Position numbers and translations under genes: made by a program
Part shown: positions 1 to 5,289 of the stretch, piece after piece
How the letters are laid out: every line of letters begins with the position of its first letter
How positions within the stretch are numbered: the stretch's first letter is position 1
The notes under the pieces: model-generated
The model's input: only the letters and a program-made list of their open reading frames with translations
What the model was told of the DNA's origin: nothing
The model's database searches: none
NCBI GenBank assembly: GCA_934754735.1
Contig: CAKVJE010000072.1
Coordinates: 1-9,454, forward strand
Direction of reading: 5' to 3'
Length of the DNA: 9,454 nucleotides
DNA from: an uncultured Candidatus Melainabacteria bacterium
GTDB taxonomy: Bacteria; Cyanobacteriota; Vampirovibrionia; Gastranaerophilales; Gastranaerophilaceae

Positions 1-839
1 GCAATAATTATTCCGCACATAATATTTTGGTAGTTGTGATGACCAACAAGCGGACAATCTGAAAGAGAAATAATTTCGTCATTACCGTAGAAAATAGAAT
101 TGTTGGTAATTTTGCAATCTTTTTCATCATCAAAGAACACAACATTCTTACACTCTTTAGCAAATTCCTTTAATTTTTCATCTTGCGCGTTCAAAACGGC
201 ATATTCAGGTTCTTGCGGAGGCAAAAAGATTTTTGCTTTTGCTTTAAAATAATTTTCTAAACCACCGTGCCAATCTATATGGTCAGGCGTAAAATTCGTC
301 CAACAAGCAATTTTTGCTTTAAATTTTTCTGTCATTTGCGCTTGGTAAGAACTTATTTCGCAAACTAGAAAATCGTGTTTTCCTTCAATTAAAGATGTTG
401 GAGGAACGCCAATATTTCCACAAACAGGGGCGTCAAAATCTTTGCTCAAAATATGTGAAACAAGCGCTGTAGTTGTTGTTTTACCATTTGTTCCGGTGAT
501 TGCAATAAAAGGTATTTTGGTATTTAAATATGCATATTCGATTTCAGAAATAATCTTTGTGTTTTTTTCTGCAAGACGCTTAAATATTTCTGATTTAGGT
601 GGAATTCCGGGACTTGTAATTGCAAATTTCGCACCTGAAATAAATTCATCGCTATGATATCCGCACTCAATTTTTATGCCTAAATTTTTAAGTTCTTCGA
701 CCTGAGATTTGCATTCTTCTTTAATCTTATCTAAAGATTTTGATTCTGTAATATAAACTTCATAACCTTGTTTATTAGCAAATTTTGCCGCTGCAATGCC
801 ACTTTTTGATAAACCTAAAATTAAAACTTTTTCTTTCAT
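1..839 (-). CDS. murD: MurD, UDP-N-acetylmuramoyl-L-alanine--D-glutamate ligase (N-terminal part, cut by window edge)
   Basis: Cytoplasmic peptidoglycan synthesis enzyme that adds D-glutamate to UDP-MurNAc-L-alanine using ATP. The ORF runs off the left end, so 279 codons of about 450 are visible. Seen: an N-terminal Rossmann-like nucleotide-sugar domain opening with GLSKSGIAAAKF (residues 9-20); the Mur ligase P-loop TGTNGKTTTT (115-124); EISSYQ (161-166), which carries the conserved glutamate/serine region; NFTPDHIDWHG (182-192); and GHHNYQN (266-272). SSYQ together with the PDH-x-D-x-H block is what separates MurD from MurC, MurE and MurF. The start is the ATG at 839, preceded by a GGAGAG Shine-Dalgarno about 6 nt away. 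It lies 89 nt downstream of the secreted-protein gene on the same strand, so it may be co-transcribed or have its own promoter. The C-terminal glutamate-binding domain is outside the window. Confidence 0.95.
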   Translation of the reverse strand, partial: MKEKVLILGLSKSGIAAAKFANKQGYEVYITESKSLDKIKEECKSQVEELKNLGIKIECGYHSDEFISGAKFAITSPGIPPKSEIFKRLAEKNTKIISEIEYAYLNTKIPFIAITGTNGKTTTTALVSHILSKDFDAPVCGNIGVPPTSLIEGKHDFLVCEISSYQAQMTEKFKAKIACWTNFTPDHIDWHGGLENYFKAKAKIFLPPQEPEYAVLNAQDEKLKEFAKECKNVVFFDDEKDCKITNNSIFYGNDEIISLSDCPLVGHHNYQNIMCGIII

Positions 840-880
840 AACGAACTCTCCAATTAGCTTTAATTTTACAGCAAAAAAAG

Positions 881-918
881 TTTGATTGAAATTAAATTTT
901 GATTGAAATTAAATTTTG
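881..918. repeat. Tandem duplication of a 17 bp AT-rich unit
   Basis: The unit gattgaaattaaatttt occurs twice back to back at 884-900 and 901-917, without mismatch. The periodicity extends over 881-918, about 2.2 copies. It lies in the short gap between the secreted-protein gene and murD, where a murD promoter would sit. It looks like a simple local duplication. Confidence 0.9.
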
Positions 919-928
919 TATATTTTGA

Positions 929-1486
929 TTATAATTCGAAATACTCTGCTTTATTTAATGTGCGTTCATCTCTATAGTAACTGTTGTAAAGCTTTGCATT
1001 TTTTATAATTCCGTACCATTGATTGTAATGATACATAAAATCATCTTTATTTTTGTTCATGTAATGGATGGTTACAATTCCTTCATACCCTCTTGTAACT
1101 CTTAAAAATTCGCATTGACCTTCTACTTTGTTATAGTTAGTCGTACATCTTCCGACAATAGCTTCATTTTCAGTTAGTCTTAAAGTTTTATAATGAGAAG
1201 TTGGGTTTATTTTAAGCATTCTACCTGTTGTGTTAGCTAAAAAAACATTAATTGGGTAATTTGAATGCTTATAAGAATGAATAACTACTGACTTTGACCA
1301 ATTATTACGAGCTTGACCGCTTGGAACATATTGCAAAATAGCTTCATTTCCAACTTTTTTATAATACGCTTTAACCCATAATTCTTTGTTGGGGAATTTT
1401 ATTATAATTGTTTCATAGGCAAAAACGCAGAATGTGGAAAATAAAAATACTGCGCAAGTCAGACTAAATAAAAGGACTTTTCTCAT
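929..1486 (-). CDS. Small secreted protein of unknown function with signal peptide
   Basis: I do not recognise this 185-residue protein and assign no function. It begins with a textbook Sec signal peptide: MRK, a hydrophobic core (LLFSLTCAVFLFSTFCVF) and a likely cleavage after VFA at residue 23. The mature part is one compact, tyrosine-rich, basic domain. It contains LQYVPSGQARNNW (51-63) and, later, CEFLRVTRGYEGIVTIHYM (125-143). Two cysteines, C114 and C125, could form a disulfide after export. There is no second membrane segment and no lipobox. The ATG at 1486 is preferred over an in-frame TTG at 1492 because GGGAG at 1496-1500 is 9 nt upstream. The gene overlaps the 3' end of the Nif3 gene by 23 nt, so it is probably translated from the same transcript. 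A periplasmic or extracellular location is inferred. Confidence 0.8.
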   Translation of the reverse strand: MRKVLLFSLTCAVFLFSTFCVFAYETIIIKFPNKELWVKAYYKKVGNEAILQYVPSGQARNNWSKSVVIHSYKHSNYPINVFLANTTGRMLKINPTSHYKTLRLTENEAIVGRCTTNYNKVEGQCEFLRVTRGYEGIVTIHYMNKNKDDFMYHYNQWYGIIKNAKLYNSYYRDERTLNKAEYFEL

Positions 1487-2129
1487 CTGCAATCACTCCC
1501 TTTTCTCCAACTCCTGTAATCTCGCGCAACAATTCCGACGCAAAAATTTCGCTCTCAAAATGTCCGATATCAAAAACAACTTTTTTAGCATCTAATGCCG
1601 TGTGAAACTTCAAATCTCCGGTAACAAACGCGTCTGTTTGACCTATGAATTCTGAACCTGAACCGGCACAGAAACCAATAGTTTGAACTTCTTGCGCGTC
1701 ATAATTATTGACATACCTTAGCTTTGGCGAAATTTTTAATAATTTGTTTTTAAGTTCTTCAACCGAAATAGGTTTTTCAAGCTCTACGACTCTTATAAAG
1801 TCATCATTGTAGCTCTTTTTTAAACCGAGCTTTTTTATGATTAAATCAGTCGTACCGCCTTCCGCGCGGTCTAAATTTGTATGCGCGCAGTACATATTTA
1901 TTTTTCTATATTCTAAAGGAACAAAAAACAATGGATGGTGCGAAATTATCATGTCGCAATTTTGTGTAACTGCTTGCTCAAAAACCTTGTCAGTAATCGT
2001 GAGTGCAAACATGATTTTGTTGACCTCATTGTTTGCAAGCTCTACAATCCAACCGCTTGCGTCCCATTTTTCTTGGGTTTCAAGTGGTGCAAACTCTTCT
2101 ATTTTTCGCACAATCTCATACTTATTCAA
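1464..2129 (-). CDS. Nif3/YbgI-family dinuclear metal-binding protein
   Basis: Nif3-like protein, a widespread hexameric family with a two-metal centre, often labelled 'GTP cyclohydrolase 1 type 2'; its physiological role is poorly established. Metal ligands are visible in family order: SHHP (H64, H65), HTNLD (D87), then GHFESE (H190, E194), with TGDLKFH (170-176) before the last pair. At 221 residues it is the short form, without the PII-like insert of larger homologues such as YqfO. Start choice: the TTG at 2129 has GGAGG at 2136-2140 with a 6 nt spacer and gives an N-terminus (MNKYEIVRKIEEFAP) that fits the family. The longer reading frame to 2180 would have no such site and would overlap coaBC by 59 nt. 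With TTG the overlap is 8 nt (TTGAATAA), typical of translational coupling. Cysteine codons are frequent, but no residue needed for metal binding is missing. Confidence 0.9.
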   Translation of the reverse strand: MNKYEIVRKIEEFAPLETQEKWDASGWIVELANNEVNKIMFALTITDKVFEQAVTQNCDMIISHHPLFFVPLEYRKINMYCAHTNLDRAEGGTTDLIIKKLGLKKSYNDDFIRVVELEKPISVEELKNKLLKISPKLRYVNNYDAQEVQTIGFCAGSGSEFIGQTDAFVTGDLKFHTALDAKKVVFDIGHFESEIFASELLREITGVGEKGVIADEKSPFI

Positions 2130-3339
2130 AAATTTCCTCCAAAATACGTTTTGCAATATTTTGTTTTGTGTCTTTTTCAATATGTTTGATGTTTAAATCT
2201 TTATCAAGAATATAAATCTCGTTTTCGTTGCTGTTAAATCCGATATCTTTGCGCGAAATATCATTCGCAACCAAATAATCACAGCCTTTAGCTTGGATTT
2301 TTTTCTCAGCGTTTTCTATTAAGTTTTCGCTTTCAGCACAGAATCCAACGATAAGCGGATATGCTCCTTCGCCTTTGAGGTGAGGGTTAGGGTGAGGTGA
2401 AAAACTTTCATTCCTTATTTGACATATCTCCTTCAAAATGTCTGGATTTTTCACCAATTCTAATGTGATTTCTTCTTCTGTGCCTTTTTTCATTTTTTGT
2501 TCAGAATAATTTTTAACTCTGTAATCAGAAACCGCTGCTGCCATAATTATGCAATCTTGAGAATTCAAATATTCTTTTACGACTGCTTCCATTTCTTGTG
2601 CTGTTTCTGTAACAATATTTTTGTAAGGCTTTTTAACTTTGAAAGTTGAAACTAATGTAACTTCAGCTCCTTCAGAAACTGCAGCGTCCGCCAGAGCTAT
2701 ACCCATTTTACCGGAAGATGAGTTTGAAATGTATCTTACGGGGTCGATTTTTTCTTTTGTTCCACCGGCTGTAATCAAGATTTTTTTACCGCTTAATTTG
2801 CCTTGAGATAAAATTCTGTCCGTTTCTTCAAAAATTTCTTCGACTTCGCGCATTCTTCCTTTGCCGTTAGTTCCGCAAGCTAAAAAACCGTCATCCGGCT
2901 CTAATATATGATATCCGTTTTGTTTAAGCTTTTGTAAGTTTTGTTGAATAAACGGATTTTCCCACATATTAGTATTCATCGCAGGTGCGATTAAAAATGG
3001 TTTATTAAAAGCGCATGCAGTTGACAATAGTAGATTATCACAAATTCCGTTTGCAAGTTTAGAAATCGTATTGGCGCTAGCCGGTGCTATTACAAAAATA
3101 TCTGCTTCGCTAAGTGCGATGTGTTCAGGTTTGTATTCATCAATTTCAAAATTATCCACGTAAACTTCGTTATTTGAAAGTGTTTGAAGTGTTAATTTAG
3201 TAACAAAATTTAAAGCGTTTGGAGTCAAAACAACTTGTACGTTCGCTCTTGCTTTTTTATAAAGTCTTATAAGTTCGCATATCTTGTACGCTGCGATACC
3301 GCCTGTAATCCCGATTAAAATGTTTTTATTTTCTAGCAT
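2122..3339 (-). CDS. coaBC: CoaBC, bifunctional phosphopantothenoylcysteine decarboxylase / phosphopantothenate-cysteine ligase
   Basis: Catalyses two consecutive steps of coenzyme A synthesis: joining 4'-phosphopantothenate to cysteine (CoaB, C-terminal) and decarboxylating the product (CoaC, N-terminal flavoprotein). CoaC features: GITGGIAAYK (10-19), the active-site histidine in PEHIALSEAD (H73), PAMNTNMWENPF (119-130) and the catalytic cysteine in LACG (C155). CoaB features: ITAGGTKEKIDPVRYISN (189-206), SSSGKMG (207-213), AAAVSDYR (267-274), the lysine-rich KMKKG (282-286) and VANDIS (357-362). At 405 residues it is a full-length fusion. Oddity: residues about 311-327 contain SPHPNPHLKGEGAYP, absent from the normal loop between 'NPDIL' and 'VGF.AE', and resembling a translated intergenic repeat. 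No Shine-Dalgarno precedes the ATG at 3339. Instead a TATAAT ends 6 nt before it, suggesting a leaderless message. It heads the run coaBC-nif3-secreted protein. Confidence 0.96.
   Translation of the reverse strand: MLENKNILIGITGGIAAYKICELIRLYKKARANVQVVLTPNALNFVTKLTLQTLSNNEVYVDNFEIDEYKPEHIALSEADIFVIAPASANTISKLANGICDNLLLSTACAFNKPFLIAPAMNTNMWENPFIQQNLQKLKQNGYHILEPDDGFLACGTNGKGRMREVEEIFEETDRILSQGKLSGKKILITAGGTKEKIDPVRYISNSSSGKMGIALADAAVSEGAEVTLVSTFKVKKPYKNIVTETAQEMEAVVKEYLNSQDCIIMAAAVSDYRVKNYSEQKMKKGTEEEITLELVKNPDILKEICQIRNESFSPHPNPHLKGEGAYPLIVGFCAESENLIENAEKKIQAKGCDYLVANDISRKDIGFNSNENEIYILDKDLNIKHIEKDTKQNIAKRILEEIFE
2362..2409 (-). repeat. Repeat-derived in-frame insertion within coaBC
   Basis: The plus strand reads CCTTTGAGGTGAGGGTTAGG then GTGAGGT, G-rich and unlike the AT-rich coding DNA around it. 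It aligns by eye with the intergenic element at 3951-3981 (CCTTGGGGGAGGGCTAGGGA then GGGG). Its translation (residues about 312-325, SFSPHPNPHLKGEG) belongs to the 'PHPNP...GEG' type of peptide that arises when G/C-rich intergenic repeats land in genes. The frame and the flanking CoaB motifs are intact. Confidence 0.65.
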
Positions 3340-3345
3340 AAAAAT

Positions 3346-3374
3346 ATTATAGCTTAAAGTAATAAAAATCTAAA
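3346..3374 (-). promoter_or_regulatory. Predicted coaBC promoter giving a leaderless mRNA
   Basis: On the minus strand, TTTAGA (3374-3369) is 17 nt from a perfect TATAAT (3351-3346). The -10 box ends only 6 nt before the coaBC ATG at 3339, so transcription would begin at or next to the A of the start codon. No GGAG-like site exists in this interval. Confidence 0.55.
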
Positions 3375-3400
3375 TAAGTATCTCTATAAAGTTAAATAAT

Positions 3401-3423
3401 GTTGGGGTGAAACCCCAACCTAC
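3401..3423 (-). repeat. REP-like hairpin with GTAG foot, at the end of the XRE gene
   Basis: Read on the minus strand: GTAG (3423-3420) followed at once by the perfect hairpin GTTGGGGT-TTC-ACCCCAAC (3419-3401). The TAG stop codon of the XRE gene is part of the GTAG foot. There is no T-run after the stem in either direction, so it is not a standard intrinsic terminator, although it may still protect or end the transcript. Confidence 0.75.
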
Positions 3424-3638
3424 ACTTCATCTAATAATTTATCTAAACCTATTTCTAAAGCGTCGCATATTTGAACAATAATTGTAATACTTGGATTTAC
3501 TTTTTCATTCTCTATTGAATTCAAATATTTTGTCGAAATTCCAACAATTTCTGCTAATTTTTCTTGGCTGAATCTTTTTCTCAAGCGTTCAATTCTTATT
3601 GTTTCTGCAACTCTTTTGATAATTTCACTTTTATCCAT
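3420..3638 (-). CDS. XRE-family small DNA-binding regulator
   Basis: A 72-residue Cro/CI-type helix-turn-helix protein with nothing beyond the DNA-binding domain. It starts MDKSEIIKRVAETIRIERLR. The HTH core is FSQEKLAEIVGISTKYLNSIE (residues 23-43), followed by the usual NPSITIIVQICDALEIGLDKLL (48-69). Such stand-alone proteins normally repress their own or a neighbouring promoter. The start at 3638 is chosen because it matches the family N-terminus; an upstream in-frame TTG at 3701 would add 21 hydrophobic and aromatic residues that do not fit. No Shine-Dalgarno precedes the ATG, but TATGAT (3650-3645) lies 6 nt upstream, the same geometry as for coaBC. It is divergent from a 59-codon ORF, and the gap between them holds a palindrome that could be its operator. 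Its stop codon lies in a repeat, so the original C-terminus may have been altered. Confidence 0.85.
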   Translation of the reverse strand: MDKSEIIKRVAETIRIERLRKRFSQEKLAEIVGISTKYLNSIENEKVNPSITIIVQICDALEIGLDKLLDEV

Positions 3639-3693
3639 AGAAAAATCATAAAGGATATGATAACTAAAATATATCCATGATAGTATATAATAA

Positions 3694-3709
3694 GAGAACA
3701 ATAGTTCTT
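3694..3709. promoter_or_regulatory. Palindromic operator candidate AGAAC-AATA-GTTCT
   Basis: Perfect inverted repeat, 5 bp arms at 3695-3699 and 3704-3708, in the divergent gap between the XRE gene and the 59-residue ORF. It is placed well for autoregulation by the XRE protein. The core GAAC-N4-GTTC also equals the inner part of the Gram-positive LexA (SOS) box, but without its outer C and G. Confidence 0.45.
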
Positions 3710-3745
3710 TTTATTGTAATAGTATTACTTTTTTAAGGAGATATT

Positions 3746-3925
3746 ATGGAATTTGATTTGATTGATTTAAGATTAGAATTTGAAGAAATTTTGAGTTGTA
3801 TGGTTATATTACAAAAAGCAATTGATAATGAAAATGATAAAGTATTATTTTCTGACATTAGTAATTGTTTAGAAATAATATCATGTAAAATGAAAAAGAT
3901 AATTAACAAATTTGATGTAATTTAA
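3746..3925 (+). CDS. Small helical protein of unknown function, divergent from the XRE regulator
   Basis: A 59-codon ORF, ATG to TAA, with a strong AAGGAG Shine-Dalgarno at 3735-3740 and a 5 nt spacer, which is the main reason to believe it is translated. The product begins MEFDLIDLRLEFEEILSCM and ends KKIINKFDVI. It has no proline or glycine and shows heptad-like spacing of Leu/Ile/Val, so it is probably all alpha-helical, perhaps a two-helix or coiled-coil protein. It has two of its three cysteines near the helix faces and no signal peptide or membrane span. I do not recognise a family. Divergence from a lone XRE protein suggests that the regulator controls it. It could be an antitoxin-like or regulator-binding partner, or an orphan remnant of a mobile element; nothing in the sequence decides. 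Confidence 0.65.
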   Translation: MEFDLIDLRLEFEEILSCMVILQKAIDNENDKVLFSDISNCLEIISCKMKKIINKFDVI

Positions 3926-3948
3926 CTTTTTTGTACAAGTGCTGGTGA

Positions 3949-3981
3949 TTCCCTCTCCTTGGGGGAGGGCTAGGGAGGGGG
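3949..3981 (+). repeat. G/C-rich hairpin repeat, relative of the coaBC insertion
   Basis: CCCTCTCC (3951-3958), loop TTG, then GGGGAGGG (3962-3969) pair over 8 bp with one G.T. A tail CTAGGGAGGGGG follows. It stands out sharply against AT-rich surroundings and is not followed by a T-run. The G-rich half aligns with 2372-2398 inside coaBC. Confidence 0.7.
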
Positions 3982-4002
3982 CTTATTTTATTAGTGGAGT
4001 CA

Positions 4003-4026
4003 GTAGGTCAGCTTTACTAAGCTGAC
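4003..4026 (+). repeat. REP-like hairpin with GTAG foot
   Basis: GTAG (4003-4006) followed immediately by the perfect hairpin GTCAGCTT-TACT-AAGCTGAC (4007-4026). The stem sequence is unrelated to the other hairpins nearby, but the GTAG foot and the GT that begins the stem are shared. No T-run follows. Confidence 0.75.
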
Positions 4027-4054
4027 AAAAATGCTTAATACTATATTTAAAAAG

Positions 4055-4085
4055 GTGGGAACCGCTTACGCTTTTCCCACTCTAC
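4055..4085 (-). repeat. REP-like hairpin with GTAG foot
   Basis: On the minus strand: GTAG (4085-4082), one A, then a stem GTGGGAA (4080-4074) pairing with TTCCCAC (4061-4055) around a 12 nt loop containing AGCGTAAGCG. The orientation is opposite to the element at 4003-4026, so the two sit 28 bp apart as a tail-to-tail pair, an arrangement typical of REP doublets. Confidence 0.65.
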
Positions 4086-4102
4086 CTATTTCTGTTGTCA
4101 AA

Positions 4103-4131
4103 TTGAAATCCATGTCAATGTTTGTTATAAT
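4103..4131 (+). promoter_or_regulatory. Near-consensus sigma-70 promoter of the toxin-antitoxin operon
   Basis: TTGAAA (4103-4108), 17 nt, TATAAT (4126-4131). The start point would be near 4138, about 27 nt before the antitoxin ATG. Two copies of TGTCAA (4096-4101 and 4113-4118), 17 bp apart, flank and overlap the -35 region and are candidate antitoxin operator half-sites. Confidence 0.75.
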
Positions 4132-4164
4132 GAAAACATAATTTGTTAATTAAAGAGGTAAATT

Positions 4165-4404
4165 ATGAACGTATCTTTAACACCAGCTTTAGAGCAATTT
4201 GTAAATGATAAAGTTGCAACTGGTTTGTACAATTCTGTTAGTGAAGTTATAAGAGAAGCATTGAGATTGCTAATTTCAAAAGAAAAACCTATTTCGCAGG
4301 AAATTATAGATAGATTAAACAGAGATATCGAGGAAGGTTTAAACGATACAAAAGTATTTGAAGGTCATTCTGCAATGAAAAATTTGTTGGAGAAATATGA
4401 ATAA
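4165..4404 (+). CDS. parD: ParD-type antitoxin (ribbon-helix-helix)
   Basis: Antitoxin of a type II toxin-antitoxin pair: it binds and neutralises the toxin encoded next to it and represses the shared promoter. The 79-residue protein has the ParD/CopG layout. The beta strand MNVSLTPALEQFV is followed by two helices containing the family signature SVSEVIREALRLL (residues 24-36), which form the DNA-binding dimer. The acidic C-terminal tail (40-79) is the toxin-wrapping part. The start is set by AAAGAGG at 4152-4158, 6 nt before the ATG. It overlaps the toxin gene by 8 nt (ATGAATAA), the normal arrangement for coupled synthesis. The symbol denotes family membership; the exact ParD subtype cannot be told from sequence alone. 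Confidence 0.9.
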   Translation: MNVSLTPALEQFVNDKVATGLYNSVSEVIREALRLLISKEKPISQEIIDRLNRDIEEGLNDTKVFEGHSAMKNLLEKYE

Positions 4405-4696
4405 ACTAAAACTTCAAATTAAAAGTAAAGCTTTGGAGGATATGGAAAAAATTGCAGATTATATTGCTAAAGACAATTTGCAAGCTGCTTATAGCTTATT
4501 AAACAGTTTTTATGTTTCTTTTGATAATATTTGTTCTTTTCCACAATTGGGTTGTATTCGAAAAGACTTTACTTATAAAAATGTTCGTTTTCTTCAAATC
4601 AAACAAAGATATTTAATTGTTTACAATATAGAAAATAAAACCGTTTGTATTTTAAGAGTTTTATCTAATTATCAAGAAATTTGTTGTTTGCTATAG
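4397..4696 (+). CDS. parE: ParE/RelE-superfamily toxin
   Basis: A 99-residue type II toxin with the compact ParE/RelE fold. Visible are an N-terminal strand LKLQIKSKALEDMEKIADYI (4-23) with the paired helices, the loop FPQLGCIRKDF (48-58) and the C-terminal sheet FLQIKQRYLIVYNI-ENKTVCILRVL. The 'FP.LG..R' and 'Y.I.Y.I....V.ILRVL' pattern is that of ParE proteins, which usually act on DNA gyrase; some relatives act on mRNA at the ribosome, so the target is inferred. GGAGAAAT lies just before the ATG, inside the antitoxin reading frame. Length and motifs are intact, so the toxin appears functional. The gene ends 41 bp from the convergent anti-sigma gene, and no clear terminator is visible between them. 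Confidence 0.88.
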   Translation: MNKLKLQIKSKALEDMEKIADYIAKDNLQAAYSLLNSFYVSFDNICSFPQLGCIRKDFTYKNVRFLQIKQRYLIVYNIENKTVCILRVLSNYQEICCLL

Positions 4697-4737
4697 TTTT
4701 ATGCATTGTGTACCAACCGAATTTAATATAACAATCA

Positions 4738-5277
4738 TTATAGCGTCAGAGAAAACACAATTATCGCAGAAAGAATCAAAACCGTTGCGACAAAAGCTAT
4801 TGCGACTTTAAGCACCGGATGAAAATTCAAATTCGCTTCGTTATTCAAATCAAGTTGTTTCATTACATTTTTAGAAAAATCTTGGCGAAATTCGGATTTT
4901 GTCTTGTGAAAAGAATCGTTCATAAGTTTTCTTATATTATAAGTATTTTCAAGCTCTTTGCGCGCTTTTTTATTATTTATAGTAAATTTTTTTATCTTAA
5001 TATTTTCTTCCGGCGGAAGTTCGTTATCAATATACGCAGAAAGATTGTTTTGAAATAAACGATATTGGCTGTTTGTAGCACTGGTCACGGCTTCAGGTTC
5101 ATTTTCATCCAAACTTTCTTTCAAGTCTTGCAACATAGTTTTTATGATGTCATATTTTGCACGACAAACGGAACATTTTTTAAGATGTTCTTCTACTTTG
5201 GCTTTTAGCGTTTTGCTCAAATCACCTTCTATATAAAACGAAATTAACACATCCATTTGTGCACAAGTTATTTCCAT
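4738..5277 (-). CDS. Membrane-anchored zinc-finger anti-sigma factor (ZAS type)
   Basis: Probable inhibitor of the ECF sigma factor encoded just upstream. The N-terminal ZAS domain has the full set of zinc ligands: C5 and the H-x3-C-x2-C motif HLKKCSVC (H31, C35, C38), with the family phrase LISFYIEGDLS between them. A second, similar stretch, LSAYIDNELPPEE (79-91) followed by a helix to about 119, looks like a repeated ZAS fold that has lost every Cys and His. Residues about 155-177 (VLKVAIAFVATVLILSAIIV) form one C-terminal transmembrane helix. Almost nothing follows it, so there is no large external sensor domain. The start at 5277 has GGAGGAT overlapping the TAG stop of the sigma gene (TAGGAGG), so synthesis of the two is probably coupled. 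The signal sensed is unknown. Confidence 0.88.
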   Translation of the reverse strand: MEITCAQMDVLISFYIEGDLSKTLKAKVEEHLKKCSVCRAKYDIIKTMLQDLKESLDENEPEAVTSATNSQYRLFQNNLSAYIDNELPPEENIKIKKFTINNKKARKELENTYNIRKLMNDSFHKTKSEFRQDFSKNVMKQLDLNNEANLNFHPVLKVAIAFVATVLILSAIIVFSLTL

Positions 5278-5289
5278 AATATTATCCTC

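Noticed and set aside
442..657. Plus-strand ORF of 71 codons
   Set aside because: Lies antisense within murD, whose motifs are intact; no ribosome site.
1837..2215. Three overlapping plus-strand ORFs
   Set aside because: Antisense shadows of the Nif3 and coaBC genes with no family features.
3401..3419. Intrinsic terminator after the XRE gene
   Set aside because: A good stem but no T-run on either strand; it fits a REP-like element better.
3949..4085. Terminators or a small RNA in the repeat cluster
   Set aside because: None of the hairpins is followed by a T-run and no promoter is seen before them.
3400..4737. A novel defence island made of XRE, the 59-residue protein and ParDE
   Set aside because: Only the toxin-antitoxin pair is a recognisable module; no nuclease, ATPase or other effector is present, and the genes are separated by repeats.
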